64,000 nt of DNA from Myxococcales bacterium (GCA_029861865.1 JAOTYL010000002.1:186001-250000), one strand, 5' to 3'; shown: positions 15,120 to 23,570, counted from the first letter of the stretch. Program-made: numbers and translations. The notes: a model not told the origin generated them from the sequence alone.

Positions 15120-16085
15120 CTAGTGTTTGTGGGACTGCCAGGCGTCGGAGTATCGGAGTAGGTAGCGGCGGATGAGCGGGGAGAAGAGGCGAACGATCGG
15201 TCGCGTCCAGCGCGACTCGTGTCGGAACTCGCGGATGAAATCGTCGAAGGTGTGCTCTTGGAACTGGAGAATCGCTTGGCTCTCGGTGGTATCGATCCAA
15301 TCGCAGTAATAGGGCCGCTTTCCGTAAGCCGCGGCCGGCAGCTCTCCGACCCCTGAAGCCCCGAAAATGGCCGCGTAGAAATCCTTGAAGGTCATCCGGC
15401 ACGACTCGCCGCCACCGATCATTAGGATCTTTCCGAGGGCGTCGGGCGCAAGAGTCGCGCGCATCTGCGCGAGCGATACGTCGCGAGGGTGCACGTATTC
15501 TAAGCGAGTTCTGGGGTCGATCTCGAAAAGAAGTCGAAAGATATCCGGTGAAAAATCTTTCGCCTGCGCCGACACCGATACTCCGATCCGAAAGATGACC
15601 CATGGTAGACTGGATTCTCGGATGATCCGCTCGCACTCGATCTTGTGCGAAGTGTAGTGGTCGGTGCCGAGCGCCGGATCATTGGCTGTGAGCGGCGGCC
15701 CGCCAGGCACCCGTGGACCACATACCGAAGACGTCGACGCGTAGACGAGCCTCGGAGGCTGACGTTGCGCAGACATGGCCGCGATGAGGTTTTCGGTGCC
15801 GACGACGTTGACGGCATGGGCAAGGTCGGGCTTCTGCTCCGTCAACGGCGCGAGGATGCCTGCGTTGTGGATGATCGCACCGCAACCGTTCACCACGGCA
15901 TCGACGTCCTCTCGCGACCGGATGTCTCCCCACACAATCCGAACGTCCTTTTCGAAACGCTTCGCAAGGCGGCGATTCGCCTTGGTCGGCAGGTCGAAAG
16001 CAACCGCAGCGTGCCCTTCACCGACCAGCCTTCGCAAAACCTCCTGCCCGAGTCGCCCAAAGGCCCCAGTGACCAGCACCTGCAT
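15120..16085 (-). CDS. Extended SDR, NAD-dependent epimerase / 3beta-HSD-like
   Basis: 321 residues with GAFGRLGQEVL (GxxGxxG) at the N-terminus, FDLP, a DIRSREDV stretch, ASTSSVCGP and YTSHK (YxxxK), the plan of extended SDRs including NAD-dependent 3beta-hydroxysteroid dehydrogenases and nucleotide-sugar epimerases. ATG 16085 is preferred; a GTG at 16130 would place the start inside the operator at 16123-16136. Inference: that operator ties the gene to the steroid regulon, making a hydroxysteroid or ring-alcohol substrate attractive but unproven. Confidence 0.8.
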   Translation of the reverse strand: MQVLVTGAFGRLGQEVLRRLVGEGHAAVAFDLPTKANRRLAKRFEKDVRIVWGDIRSREDVDAVVNGCGAIIHNAGILAPLTEQKPDLAHAVNVVGTENLIAAMSAQRQPPRLVYASTSSVCGPRVPGGPPLTANDPALGTDHYTSHKIECERIIRESSLPWVIFRIGVSVSAQAKDFSPDIFRLLFEIDPRTRLEYVHPRDVSLAQMRATLAPDALGKILMIGGGESCRMTFKDFYAAIFGASGVGELPAAAYGKRPYYCDWIDTTESQAILQFQEHTFDDFIREFRHESRWTRPIVRLFSPLIRRYLLRYSDAWQSHKH

Positions 16086-16122
16086 GGCAGCAAGCTGACC
16101 CGCCCCCGCACCCACCTCAAAT

Positions 16123-16136
16123 TGAAACACGTTCTA
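16123..16136. promoter_or_regulatory. KstR-type operator, imperfect, upstream of the 15120-16085 gene
   Basis: TGAAACACGTTCTA fits TnnAACnnGTTnnA at every fixed position but its outer bases (GA against CT) are not symmetric. It lies 38 bp upstream of the minus-strand ATG at 16085 and about 90 bp before the plus-strand LLM gene, so it could control either or both. Confidence 0.6.
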
Positions 16137-16155
16137 CTCCCCGACCAGAAGTGCT

Positions 16156-16217
16156 AAAAGGGGACAGTCCCCTTTTTTCAGGGGTTAACCCTTGGGAAAG
16201 GGGACTGTCCCCTTTTT
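16156..16217. repeat. 62-bp nested inverted repeat with GGGGACAGTCCCC arms
   Basis: Left arm 16156-16178 (AAAAGGGGACAGTCCCCTTT and on) and right arm 16197-16217 are reverse complements over about 20 bp. Each arm is itself a near-palindrome, and the centre contains GGGTTAACCC. It ends 11 bp before the start codon at 16229 and the right arm's T-run adjoins the ribosome-binding site. It looks like a small mobile palindromic (REP/MITE-like) element or a cis-acting RNA structure. It is open on both strands. Confidence 0.8.
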
Positions 16218-16228
16218 GGAGAATCGTG

Positions 16229-17272
16229 ATGAAGCTTGGGCTCAGTATTGGGTATGCAGGTCCGCAATTGAACACGACGGTGGAGGGCCTCGTGGACATG
16301 GACAAGATCGGGGAGGTCGAGCGCCTCGGGTACGACTCGATTTGGACGGCCGAGTCTTGGGGCAACGACGCGGTGACACCGCTCGCTTGGGTCGGCTCAC
16401 AGACTTCGACGATCAAGCTCGGTACCGCGATCATGCAGCTTCCAGGGCGCTCGCCAGCCAACGCGGCGATGACGGCGATCACGATGGACACCCTCTCGAA
16501 GGGGCGCTTCATCATGGGGCTTGGGACATCAGGACCTCAAGTCGTCGAGGGTTGGCACGGTGTCCCGTTCAACAAGAGCCTCACCTGGCTCCGTGAGTAC
16601 GTCCTCATCGTGAAGCAGATCTTTGCGCGCAAAGCGCCGCTCGAGTTCGACGGCGTGAAATATCAGATCCCCTATCGTGGCGAGGGATCGACCGGGCAGG
16701 GAAAGCCCCTCAAGAGCATGGTGCATGGCCGCCCCGACATTCCGGTTTACACGGGGTCGATGGCACCCAAGTCCCAGGAGATGTCCGCCGAGATCGCCGA
16801 CGGCTGCTTGTTGACCTGCATGCACCCCACTCGCGCCGACGTCTTGATGGAAAACTTCAACCGGGGCTTCGAAAAGGCGGGCAACGGCAAGGGACTTCAC
16901 AACTTCGACATCGCCCCGACGGTAGTCGTCATCATCGGCGACCCGCAACACGCGATGATTCCCTGCAAGATGCAGCTCGCGCTCTACATCGGCGGGATGG
17001 GCTCCAAGAAGAGGAACTTCTACAAGGACTATCTGAGCCGGGTTGGCTTCGAGGAGGCTTGCGCGAAGATTCAGGACCTTTTCCTCGCCGGAAAGCGCAA
17101 CGAGGCGATCGCCGCCGTGCCCGATGACCTGGTCGACGAGCTCTACCTCGTCGGCTCGAAGGACCGAATTCGCGACCGTTTTCAGCGCTGGAAAGAATCC
17201 CCGGTTGGGACCATGATGGTGGGCTCGCAGGACATGGATACGCTCAGGTTCATGGCCGAGCTCAACTCGTGA
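16229..17272 (+). CDS. LLM-class F420-dependent oxidoreductase, Rv3520c-like
   Basis: 347-residue TIM-barrel luciferase-like monooxygenase family protein: MKLGLSIGYAG, YDSIWTAESWGNDAVTPLAW, LGTAIMQLPGRSPA, MGLGTSGPQVVEGWHG, GRPDIPVYTGSMAPKSQEM, and LALYIGGMG. These motifs match the mycobacterial Rv3520c subgroup, encoded beside cholesterol side-chain genes. The start at 16229 has GGAG upstream; the frame is open back to 16151 only because the inverted repeat lacks stops. It precedes the F420:NADP oxidoreductase gene by 7 bp. Substrate unknown; a steroid-derived compound is inference. Confidence 0.88.
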   Translation: MKLGLSIGYAGPQLNTTVEGLVDMDKIGEVERLGYDSIWTAESWGNDAVTPLAWVGSQTSTIKLGTAIMQLPGRSPANAAMTAITMDTLSKGRFIMGLGTSGPQVVEGWHGVPFNKSLTWLREYVLIVKQIFARKAPLEFDGVKYQIPYRGEGSTGQGKPLKSMVHGRPDIPVYTGSMAPKSQEMSAEIADGCLLTCMHPTRADVLMENFNRGFEKAGNGKGLHNFDIAPTVVVIIGDPQHAMIPCKMQLALYIGGMGSKKRNFYKDYLSRVGFEEACAKIQDLFLAGKRNEAIAAVPDDLVDELYLVGSKDRIRDRFQRWKESPVGTMMVGSQDMDTLRFMAELNS

Positions 17273-17279
17273 GGAGCAT

Positions 17280-17936
17280 ATGAAGATCGGAATTGTGGGC
17301 GGCACCGGACGCGAGGGTCGAGGCTTGGCCGTGCGTTGGGCCAAAGCGGGTCACGGCGTGTTCATCGGATCCCGAGATGCACAGCGCGGCCGGGACAAAG
17401 CTGCGGAGTTCTCTGAGGAGTTCGGAATCACATTGCAAGGTGGCGACAATGACAGTGCCTGTAAATATGGCGATCTCATCGTCGTGACGGTTCCGTACAG
17501 CGCGCACCGTCCGACGTTCGAATCGATCAGGAGCCGCGTCGGCAACAAGGTGATCATCGACATCACCGTTCCGCTCCAACCGCCCAAGATAAGATCGGTC
17601 AATCTGCCCGAAGGCCAGTCGGCAGCTCTCGAAGCACGCGCTTTGCTTGACGACGACGCACGCCTCGTCGCAGCCCTGCATCACATCAGCTCCGAACATC
17701 TCAGCGACCCGAGCTACGTGTTCGATTGCGATGTGCTGGTATGTGGAGACGACCAAGATGCGCGCGCAGAGGTGATCGGCATCGTCGCCGATCTCGGACT
17801 TCGGGGCGTCGATGCCGGTGTACTTCGGAATTCGATCGCCCTCGAATCACTCACGCCGGTCTTGTTGCACATCAATCGCCGCTACAAGAGCGTGGGCTCC
17901 GGCATTCGCGTCACAGGCATTCCGGAGACCGAATGA
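17280..17936 (+). CDS. fno: F420-dependent NADP oxidoreductase (Fno/NPDOA-like)
   Basis: 218 residues: MKIGIVGGTGREGRGLAVRWA is the NADP-binding GxGxxG-type N-terminus, followed by GSRD, VVTVPYSAH, ITVPL, and a NPDOA-like C-terminus with GLRGVDAGVLRNSIALESLTPVL. Known role: hydride exchange between F420H2 and NADP. It sits between an F420-dependent oxidoreductase and cofE; GAGGA lies ahead of the ATG and the following ATG overlaps its stop (ATGA). It would supply F420H2 for the two LLM enzymes. Confidence 0.85.
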   Translation: MKIGIVGGTGREGRGLAVRWAKAGHGVFIGSRDAQRGRDKAAEFSEEFGITLQGGDNDSACKYGDLIVVTVPYSAHRPTFESIRSRVGNKVIIDITVPLQPPKIRSVNLPEGQSAALEARALLDDDARLVAALHHISSEHLSDPSYVFDCDVLVCGDDQDARAEVIGIVADLGLRGVDAGVLRNSIALESLTPVLLHINRRYKSVGSGIRVTGIPETE

Positions 17937-18748
17937 GCCCTGGTGAGCCGGGTGCAGTCGACGTCAGCGTCGGCGCCGAAATCCTGGTTCGTGCGATCCC
18001 CGGTGTGCCGACCGTCGAACGTGGCGACGATCTTCTCGAGCTGATCATCGCGAGCCTCGCGCGCGCGAGGGTCCAGCTTCGCGATGGGGACGTGCTGATC
18101 ATCGCGAGCAAGATCATCTCCCGTGCCGAGGACTGCTTCGTGGACCTATCGACGGTGGAGCCAAGCGAGGCCGCAAAGGCCCTTGGCGCGGAAGTCGACA
18201 AGGATCCACAGCTGGTCGAGCTCATCCTCCGGGAGAGCGAGTCGATCTCCCGGAAGAGAAAAGGCGCGTTGATCGTTCGGCATCGTCTCGGCTTCATTTC
18301 CGCGAACGCTGGGATCGACGCCAGCAATGCCACCCCTGCCGGCGCGCCTGCCCACAGCGGCCCGTGGGTGCTCACCCTTCCCTGCGATCCGGATGCCACC
18401 GCCCGGAGCCTGCGCGCCAATCTCGCGGAACGCTGCTCTGCCACCGTCGGCGTGATCGTCACCGATTCTTGGGGGAGACCCTTCCGCAGAGGAACGGTCG
18501 GATTCGCGATCGGGTCGAGCGGCATTCCGCCGATCTGGGACCGCCGCGGCGAACCCGACCGCCACGGACGCAAGCTTGAAGCGACGGTGATTGCGGTGGC
18601 CGATGCCTTGGCCGCGGCAGCGGACCTGGTGGCCGGGCAAGCCGATGAGGGTCGCCCGTTGATCTTGGTGCGAGGGCTTCGCTTCAGCTCGAGCTCCGAG
18701 TCGAGCAGCGCCCTCCGGCGCGATCCGGAAAACGACCTTTACGCATGA
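17933..18748 (+). CDS. cofE: Coenzyme F420-0:L-glutamate ligase
   Basis: 271 residues; start at ATGA overlap (MSPGEPGAVDVSVG). GDVLIIASKIISRAED at about residues 46-61, VDKDPQLVELIL, GFISANAGIDASNA, DSWGRPFRRGTVGFAIG and GRKLEATVIAVADALAAAADL are standard CofE motifs. It adds glutamates to F420-0 using GTP. It lacks the C-terminal nitroreductase-like domain of actinobacterial FbiB, so a separate enzyme would be needed for a final flavin-type reduction if one occurs. Tightly coupled to cofD. Confidence 0.92.
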   Translation: MSPGEPGAVDVSVGAEILVRAIPGVPTVERGDDLLELIIASLARARVQLRDGDVLIIASKIISRAEDCFVDLSTVEPSEAAKALGAEVDKDPQLVELILRESESISRKRKGALIVRHRLGFISANAGIDASNATPAGAPAHSGPWVLTLPCDPDATARSLRANLAERCSATVGVIVTDSWGRPFRRGTVGFAIGSSGIPPIWDRRGEPDRHGRKLEATVIAVADALAAAADLVAGQADEGRPLILVRGLRFSSSSESSSALRRDPENDLYA

Positions 18749-19680
18749 ACGCCGACCACTCAAACGCACCCCGGGTGGTGGCTCTCGCGGGCGGCGTTGG
18801 GGGCGCACGCCTGGTCGATGGCCTCGACAGTGTGCTTCCCAAAGATGCTCTCACGATCGTCGTCAACACCGGCGACGATTTCGTGCATTGGGGACTTCAC
18901 ATCAGCCCGGACCTCGACACGGTGATGTACACCCTTGCCGGATTGGCTCCCGAAGAGCGCGGTTGGGGAATCGAGGGCGACACGTTTCACGTGCTCGCGG
19001 AGGCGGAACGACGCGGGGCCGATGCGTGGTTTCGATTGGGCGACCGCGACTTGATGACACACCTCTTGCGGTCGCGGGCCCTTGCCGGAGGCGACTCGCT
19101 GACCAAGGCAACTGCGAAGCTCTGTGGCGGGCTCGAGGTGATGCGCCCGATCCTGCCCATGAGCGATTCTCCGCGCCCGACGACGATCGTGACGCGCAGT
19201 GGGGACGAGATGGCGTTTCAAGACTGGCTGGTGCGCGCACGGGCAGCCCCCGAGGTGCAACGGGTCGAGCATGGTGGGCCCGACCGACCGACGGGCCAGG
19301 TGATCGAGGCCTTGCGTTCGGCAGATCTGGTCGTGATTTGCCCATCGAACCCGTATGTGTCGATCGGTCCGATCCTCTCCCTCGAAGGCATCCGCCCGAT
19401 CCTTCGCGAGAAGCCCACGGTGGCCGTAAGCCCCATCCTCGCCGGCCGTGCGGTCAAGGGGCCACTCTCTTCGATGATTGCGCAGCTCGAGGGCAAGCCC
19501 GCATCCGCTGAGCAAATCGCGACACACTACCAGGACCTTCTCGACGGGTTCGTCGTTCATACCGGCGACGCGTTTTCCGCGACCTTCCCCGTGCTCGAAA
19601 GCAACATCCTGATCCAGACCCGCGAAGATCGAGTAGTCTTGGCTCGAGCGCTGCTCGATTTTGCAGGGAGCCTTCGATGA
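18745..19680 (+). CDS. cofD: 2-phospho-L-lactate (or PEP) transferase of F420 synthesis
   Basis: 311 residues; ALAGGVGGARLVDGL at residues 14-28 binds the nucleotide diphosphate, followed by NTGDDFVHWGLHISPDLDTVMY, RLGDRDLMTHL, PMSDS, and CPSNPYVSIGPIL. Transfers the phospho-acid moiety to Fo, yielding F420-0 or its dehydro form. ATGA overlaps on both sides link it to cofE and cofC. Sequence alone does not say which three-carbon acid is used. Confidence 0.93.
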   Translation: MNADHSNAPRVVALAGGVGGARLVDGLDSVLPKDALTIVVNTGDDFVHWGLHISPDLDTVMYTLAGLAPEERGWGIEGDTFHVLAEAERRGADAWFRLGDRDLMTHLLRSRALAGGDSLTKATAKLCGGLEVMRPILPMSDSPRPTTIVTRSGDEMAFQDWLVRARAAPEVQRVEHGGPDRPTGQVIEALRSADLVVICPSNPYVSIGPILSLEGIRPILREKPTVAVSPILAGRAVKGPLSSMIAQLEGKPASAEQIATHYQDLLDGFVVHTGDAFSATFPVLESNILIQTREDRVVLARALLDFAGSLR

Positions 19681-20273
19681 GCACTTGGGCATTGATTCCG
19701 ATCAAAGGGTTCGACCACGCGAAGTCGCGTCTCTCCAACGTGTTAGGGCCCGAGGAGCGAGCAAGGTTGGCTCGAGAGCTCTTCGAGCACGTCGTAAGCG
19801 TTCTTCGACAGTCCCCCGAGGTCGATGAAATCGCCGTCGTCAGTGATTCGGAGGCGACGCGTGCACACGCCGCACGATTGGGTCTTTTGGCGCTCACCGA
19901 TCCGCCCGGTACTCCCGGACTGGCAGGCGTGGTGGATGAGGCGCTCAGCGACTTGGCGAACCGTGGAGCCGAAAAAGCAGTGGTCTGCATGAGCGACCTC
20001 CCCGACCTGACCCGTGAGGACATCGCCGACGTGGTGCGCGCCCTGAAGGACACCGACGTTGTGCTCGTCCCCGACCGCCTCGGCGAAGGCACCAATGTCA
20101 TCGCGCAAGCTCCACCCACCGTACTCCCAAGCTGCCTCGGCCACGAAGACAGCCTCCGGCGTCATCTGCTCCGAGCCCAAGAGCTGGGGCTGAGCGTCAG
20201 CGTGCCGCTCAGCAGCGGCATCGCCTTCGACGTCGACGACCCCGTCGATCTGGCCCGCTTGCGCGAGCGGTGA
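19677..20273 (+). CDS. cofC: Phospholactate/PEP guanylyltransferase
   Basis: 198 residues; IPIKGFDHAKSRLS at the N-terminus is the conserved nucleotidyltransferase motif, with VVSDS, MSDLPDLTREDI, PDRLGEGTNV and IAFDVDDPVDL. Activates the three-carbon phospho-acid with GTP for CofD. Last gene of the 16.2-20.3 kb operon; 38 bp later the convergent minus-strand gene ends. Confidence 0.92.
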   Translation: MSTWALIPIKGFDHAKSRLSNVLGPEERARLARELFEHVVSVLRQSPEVDEIAVVSDSEATRAHAARLGLLALTDPPGTPGLAGVVDEALSDLANRGAEKAVVCMSDLPDLTREDIADVVRALKDTDVVLVPDRLGEGTNVIAQAPPTVLPSCLGHEDSLRRHLLRAQELGLSVSVPLSSGIAFDVDDPVDLARLRER

Positions 20274-20311
20274 GCACGGACTCTGAGGCGGCGCATTACC
20301 AACCACGGCGA

Positions 20312-21346
20312 TCAGGCAACCTTAAACTCGATGAAACTGTCGGCCATGTCCGTCACCATGGTCTCCATCGAGCGTGGCTCCCAGTTCAATATTCGCGTCG
20401 CCTGCTCGTGGGAAAGATCCATGCGCAGGTTGATCCAGGGCACCGCGAGCTTCGCGGTCTTGTCGAATATCGCCACCAGACGTAACACGAAGGCCGGCAG
20501 CGCGCGCGTCGGTATCTTGTAGCCCTTGCCTTTGAGATGCGCATCCAGGGCCAACGCGATGTCGCGCATCCAGACGTGGTCCGTGGCCACAATGAAGCGC
20601 TTGCCGGCCGCCTGCGGCGCGTCCATGGCGGCGATGTGAGCTCCCGCGACATCGCGTACGTCCGCCAGCGCATAGCCGATGGGCGGGCAGCCTGGCGTGT
20701 CGCGCTTCATGAGCTTCCTCACGAGCTCGCCGGTGGTGCCGTAGTCCTCGTCGAGAATCGGGCCCAGTACAACGCCCGGATTGATCGCCACGAGCTCGAG
20801 CCTGCAGTCCTCGGGTAGCGAGTCCATGAACTCCCAGGCCGCGCGCTCGGCGAAAGTCTTGGACTTCTCGTAGGCGCCGACCGTCTTCTCGGGGATGCTC
20901 CAGAACGACTCGTCGTAGACCTCCGAGCCGTCGCGCTTGTGGCCGCAGATCATGGCCACCACCGAAGAGGTCATCACGACGCGCCTGACGCCTAGTTCCG
21001 AGGCGAGCCGGAGCACCCGGAGCACGCCTTCCCGGGCCGGGACGATCAGCTCGTCCTCGTGTTTCGGCGGCTTGCGCGGAAACGGTGAGGCCACGTGCAG
21101 CACAGCATCGCAGCCCTCGATCGCCTCGCGCCAGCCTTCGTCGCTCATGAGCTCCGCGGTGTAGAAGCTCAGCCGGTCGTCGGCATCCACGTGCTTCTTG
21201 AAGGTCGCGCGGAGCGACGCCTCTCGGGCCGGCGTCCTGAGCGTACCGCGCACCGTAAAGCCCTTCTCGAGGAGTTGCAGGATGCAATGCATCGCAATGA
21301 ATCCGGAGGCGCCCGTGACCAGTATGATTCTGTCGTTGTTATCCAT
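20312..21346 (-). CDS. NAD-dependent epimerase/dihydroflavonol reductase-like protein
   Basis: 344-residue extended SDR: LVTGASGFIAMHCILQLLEKG at residues 9-29, ELMSDEGW, HVASPFP, MTSSV, YEKSK (YxxxK), INPGVVLGP and ADVRDVAGAH. The dihydroflavonol-4-reductase/cinnamoyl-CoA reductase subgroup acts on aldehydes and ketones; physiological substrate unknown. ATG at 21346. It stands between the two F420 operons in its own transcription unit. Confidence 0.85.
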   Translation of the reverse strand: MDNNDRIILVTGASGFIAMHCILQLLEKGFTVRGTLRTPAREASLRATFKKHVDADDRLSFYTAELMSDEGWREAIEGCDAVLHVASPFPRKPPKHEDELIVPAREGVLRVLRLASELGVRRVVMTSSVVAMICGHKRDGSEVYDESFWSIPEKTVGAYEKSKTFAERAAWEFMDSLPEDCRLELVAINPGVVLGPILDEDYGTTGELVRKLMKRDTPGCPPIGYALADVRDVAGAHIAAMDAPQAAGKRFIVATDHVWMRDIALALDAHLKGKGYKIPTRALPAFVLRLVAIFDKTAKLAVPWINLRMDLSHEQATRILNWEPRSMETMVTDMADSFIEFKVA

Positions 21347-21444
21347 CTAGGACCACTCTGCGAAATTCCGGTGCTGAAGGAGCGAAAGTTCGGTGGCGAC
21401 CGGAGCGTTTCAGTGTGACGCGGCCTGCTCGGATATGCATGGTG
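21347..21444. promoter_or_regulatory. 98-bp intergenic spacer with a single GTTTCA half-site
   Basis: Upstream of the 20312-21346 gene and downstream of the 21445-22254 gene. It contains GCGTTTCAGTG, one half of the KstR-like palindrome, but no left arm. I see nothing else. Confidence 0.3.
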
Positions 21445-22254
21445 CTAGTTGTGCGCGGCCAAGCGGCGCACGGCCGTCCCAAAAAGCCGAGTCGATAGCC
21501 AGCGGGGCATGAAGCGCATCATGAAGACGTTGAGCTTGTTGACGAAGCCGGGGACGACGGTCACGCGTTTGCCGAGCTTACGGAGACTGGTGGCGACCAC
21601 GCTCGAGGCGTTAGCGAACAACAGGCCGCTCAGCGGACCGAGGGCACGGGCGTCGAGACCCGCGACGTTTTGAAACTCGGTGTAGGTGCCTCCCGGACAA
21701 AGGGCTTGCACGTCGACGCCGTAGGGGGCGAGCTCGGCGGCAAGGCCTTCGGCAAACAAGAGGTCGTAGCCTTTGGTGGCGTTGTAGTTGGCCATTCCGG
21801 GCGCTGCGCAGAACCCGTTCACCGACGAAACGAAGATCACGCCCCCGCGTCCACGCTCACGCATGCCCTGAGCGATTTCGTGAGTGAGGACGATGGGAGC
21901 ATGACAATTTAGATTAATCATCGACTCCTGCACGCTCGGATCCATGTCCAAGAAGGGACCGGTCGTCCCAAAGCCTGCACAGTTGACCAATAGCCCGATC
22001 TCGACATCGGCAAGCGCGGGTTGCAGTACCTGGACGACGTTGCGGGCGGTGAGGTCCGCAGGCGCGACGCGTGCTTCGACGCGATACATGTCTTCGATCC
22101 CGGACGCGAGCTCTTCCAGACGGTCGCGGCGGCGCGCGACTAGGACGACGTTCAACCCATACCCCGCCAACTGGCGTGCGAACTCGGCACCGATCCCGGA
22201 AGAGGCACCCGTGATCACAGCCCAGGGCCCGTAGTGCTCGGCAAATTTACTCAT
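21445..22254 (-). CDS. Short-chain dehydrogenase (DltE/YdfG or HSD12-like)
   Basis: 269 residues from ATG 22254 (MSKFAEHYGPW); an upstream start six codons earlier is possible. TGASSGIGAEFARQLA, ARRRDRLEEL, NCAGFG, VSSVNGF, and YNATK form a complete classical SDR active site. The C-terminal NKLNVFMMRFMPRWLSTRLFG is hydrophobic/basic and could contact a membrane. Family members reduce ketones or 3-ketoacyl chains. Its neighbours do not settle a role. Confidence 0.85.
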   Translation of the reverse strand: MSKFAEHYGPWAVITGASSGIGAEFARQLAGYGLNVVLVARRRDRLEELASGIEDMYRVEARVAPADLTARNVVQVLQPALADVEIGLLVNCAGFGTTGPFLDMDPSVQESMINLNCHAPIVLTHEIAQGMRERGRGGVIFVSSVNGFCAAPGMANYNATKGYDLLFAEGLAAELAPYGVDVQALCPGGTYTEFQNVAGLDARALGPLSGLLFANASSVVATSLRKLGKRVTVVPGFVNKLNVFMMRFMPRWLSTRLFGTAVRRLAAHN

Positions 22255-22286
22255 CGCCCGCAATCCTACCACACAGGCAATCAGGG

Positions 22287-23570
22287 CTAGGGTTGGCTGG
22301 CGATGCGGAGCGCCCGTGGCTCGTAATGAAATCGAGCGTCATGGGTCAGCGCTTCATACGAGCCAAAGACCTCATCCGAATCCTGCACTGCATCCAGGGG
22401 CTCTACGGGGTCTCGATCGGCAGTCGGGCCGAACTCACGGACGATTCGGTAGCGGGTGTCGCGTTCGACGGGCACTCGGCCGGCATCGCGGATCACTCGA
22501 CGCAAGGTTGCAGGAGTCATGAGCTGACCGTGTCGCGCGCCAGCGGTGGTAGAGATGCTCTCGTTCATTAGCGTCCCGCCGAGGTCATTGACTCCGGAGC
22601 CCAAGAGAAGCTGCGAAGTTCTCAGACCTTCCTTGACCCAAGACGCCTGGAGGTTTGGAATGTCGTGCCCGAGCATGAGTCTAGCGATCGCGTAGAGACG
22701 CAGCACGTCGTCCCCAGTGGGGCCAGGACGAACCCCTCGCACCTCGCTCTTCACGAACAATGGCGCTTCTTCGTGCACAAAAGAGAGAGGAACGAACTCG
22801 GTAAACCCGCCCGTCCCGCGCTGAATCCTCCGAAGAAGGTCCATGTGGCCGATCCGATCCTCGACGGATTCGACGTGGCCAAACATCATCGTCGAGGTCG
22901 TCGGGATGGCGAGCTCGTGCGCCGCGGTGACGACCTCGACCCACTCGGCGGTGCTGATCCGGGTAGGTGCGATGATCTTTCTCAACCGGTCGTTGAGAAT
23001 CTCGGCAGAGGTGCCGGGCAGCGAGCCCAAACCAGCGGCTTTGAGCTCGACGAGGTAGTCCCGAAACGAAACCCGCTTCAGTGATGCTCCAAACTTCACT
23101 TCCTCGGGGGAGAACGCATGAATGTGAATGTCGGGCGCCGCCCCTTTCACGACCCGGCAAAGCTCGATGTAGCTGTCTCCAGTCAGGTTTGGCGACAGCC
23201 CAGCCTGCAGGCACACCTCGGTCGCCCCCATGTCCCACGCCTGCCGCACGCGACGCGCGATCTCATCGTGCGGGAGAAAGTAGCCCTGCTCCGACCGAAC
23301 GGTCCTCGCAAACGCGCAGAACTTGCAGTTCTTGATGCAGACGTTGGTGAAGTTGATGTTGCGATTGACGACATAGGTGACGCGATCCCCCGCCTGCCGA
23401 CGGCGAAGCTCGTCCGCCACCAGGCAGAGGGCGTGGAGGTCGGTGCCTCGGGCTTCGCTCAGGACAGCACCGTCGTTGACAGTGACCTCGTGGCCTTCGA
23501 GGCTCTGCTCCAGGATCATGCGGACATCCGCCGACACGCTTTTCAGACAAGATTCGAGCTCGGTGGTCAT
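22287..23570 (-). CDS. cofH: Fo synthase subunit 2 (radical SAM)
   Basis: 427 residues from ATG 23570, which overlaps the cofG stop (ATGA). Radical-SAM cluster motif CIKNCKFC (CxxxCxxC) near residue 78, then LQAGLSPNLTGDSYIELCR, HIHAFSPEEV, GLGSLPGTSAEIL, STMMFGHVE and GSGVNDLGGTLMNE. With CofG it makes Fo, the deazaflavin chromophore, from tyrosine and the pyrimidine precursor. Slightly longer at the C-terminus than common CofH proteins. Confidence 0.93.
   Translation of the reverse strand: MTTELESCLKSVSADVRMILEQSLEGHEVTVNDGAVLSEARGTDLHALCLVADELRRRQAGDRVTYVVNRNINFTNVCIKNCKFCAFARTVRSEQGYFLPHDEIARRVRQAWDMGATEVCLQAGLSPNLTGDSYIELCRVVKGAAPDIHIHAFSPEEVKFGASLKRVSFRDYLVELKAAGLGSLPGTSAEILNDRLRKIIAPTRISTAEWVEVVTAAHELAIPTTSTMMFGHVESVEDRIGHMDLLRRIQRGTGGFTEFVPLSFVHEEAPLFVKSEVRGVRPGPTGDDVLRLYAIARLMLGHDIPNLQASWVKEGLRTSQLLLGSGVNDLGGTLMNESISTTAGARHGQLMTPATLRRVIRDAGRVPVERDTRYRIVREFGPTADRDPVEPLDAVQDSDEVFGSYEALTHDARFHYEPRALRIASQP

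Noticed and set aside
16151-16228. 26-residue N-terminal extension of the LLM oxidoreductase through the inverted repeat
   Set aside because: The family begins at MKLGL; the extension is encoded by the palindromic element and a GGAG site supports the start at 16229.
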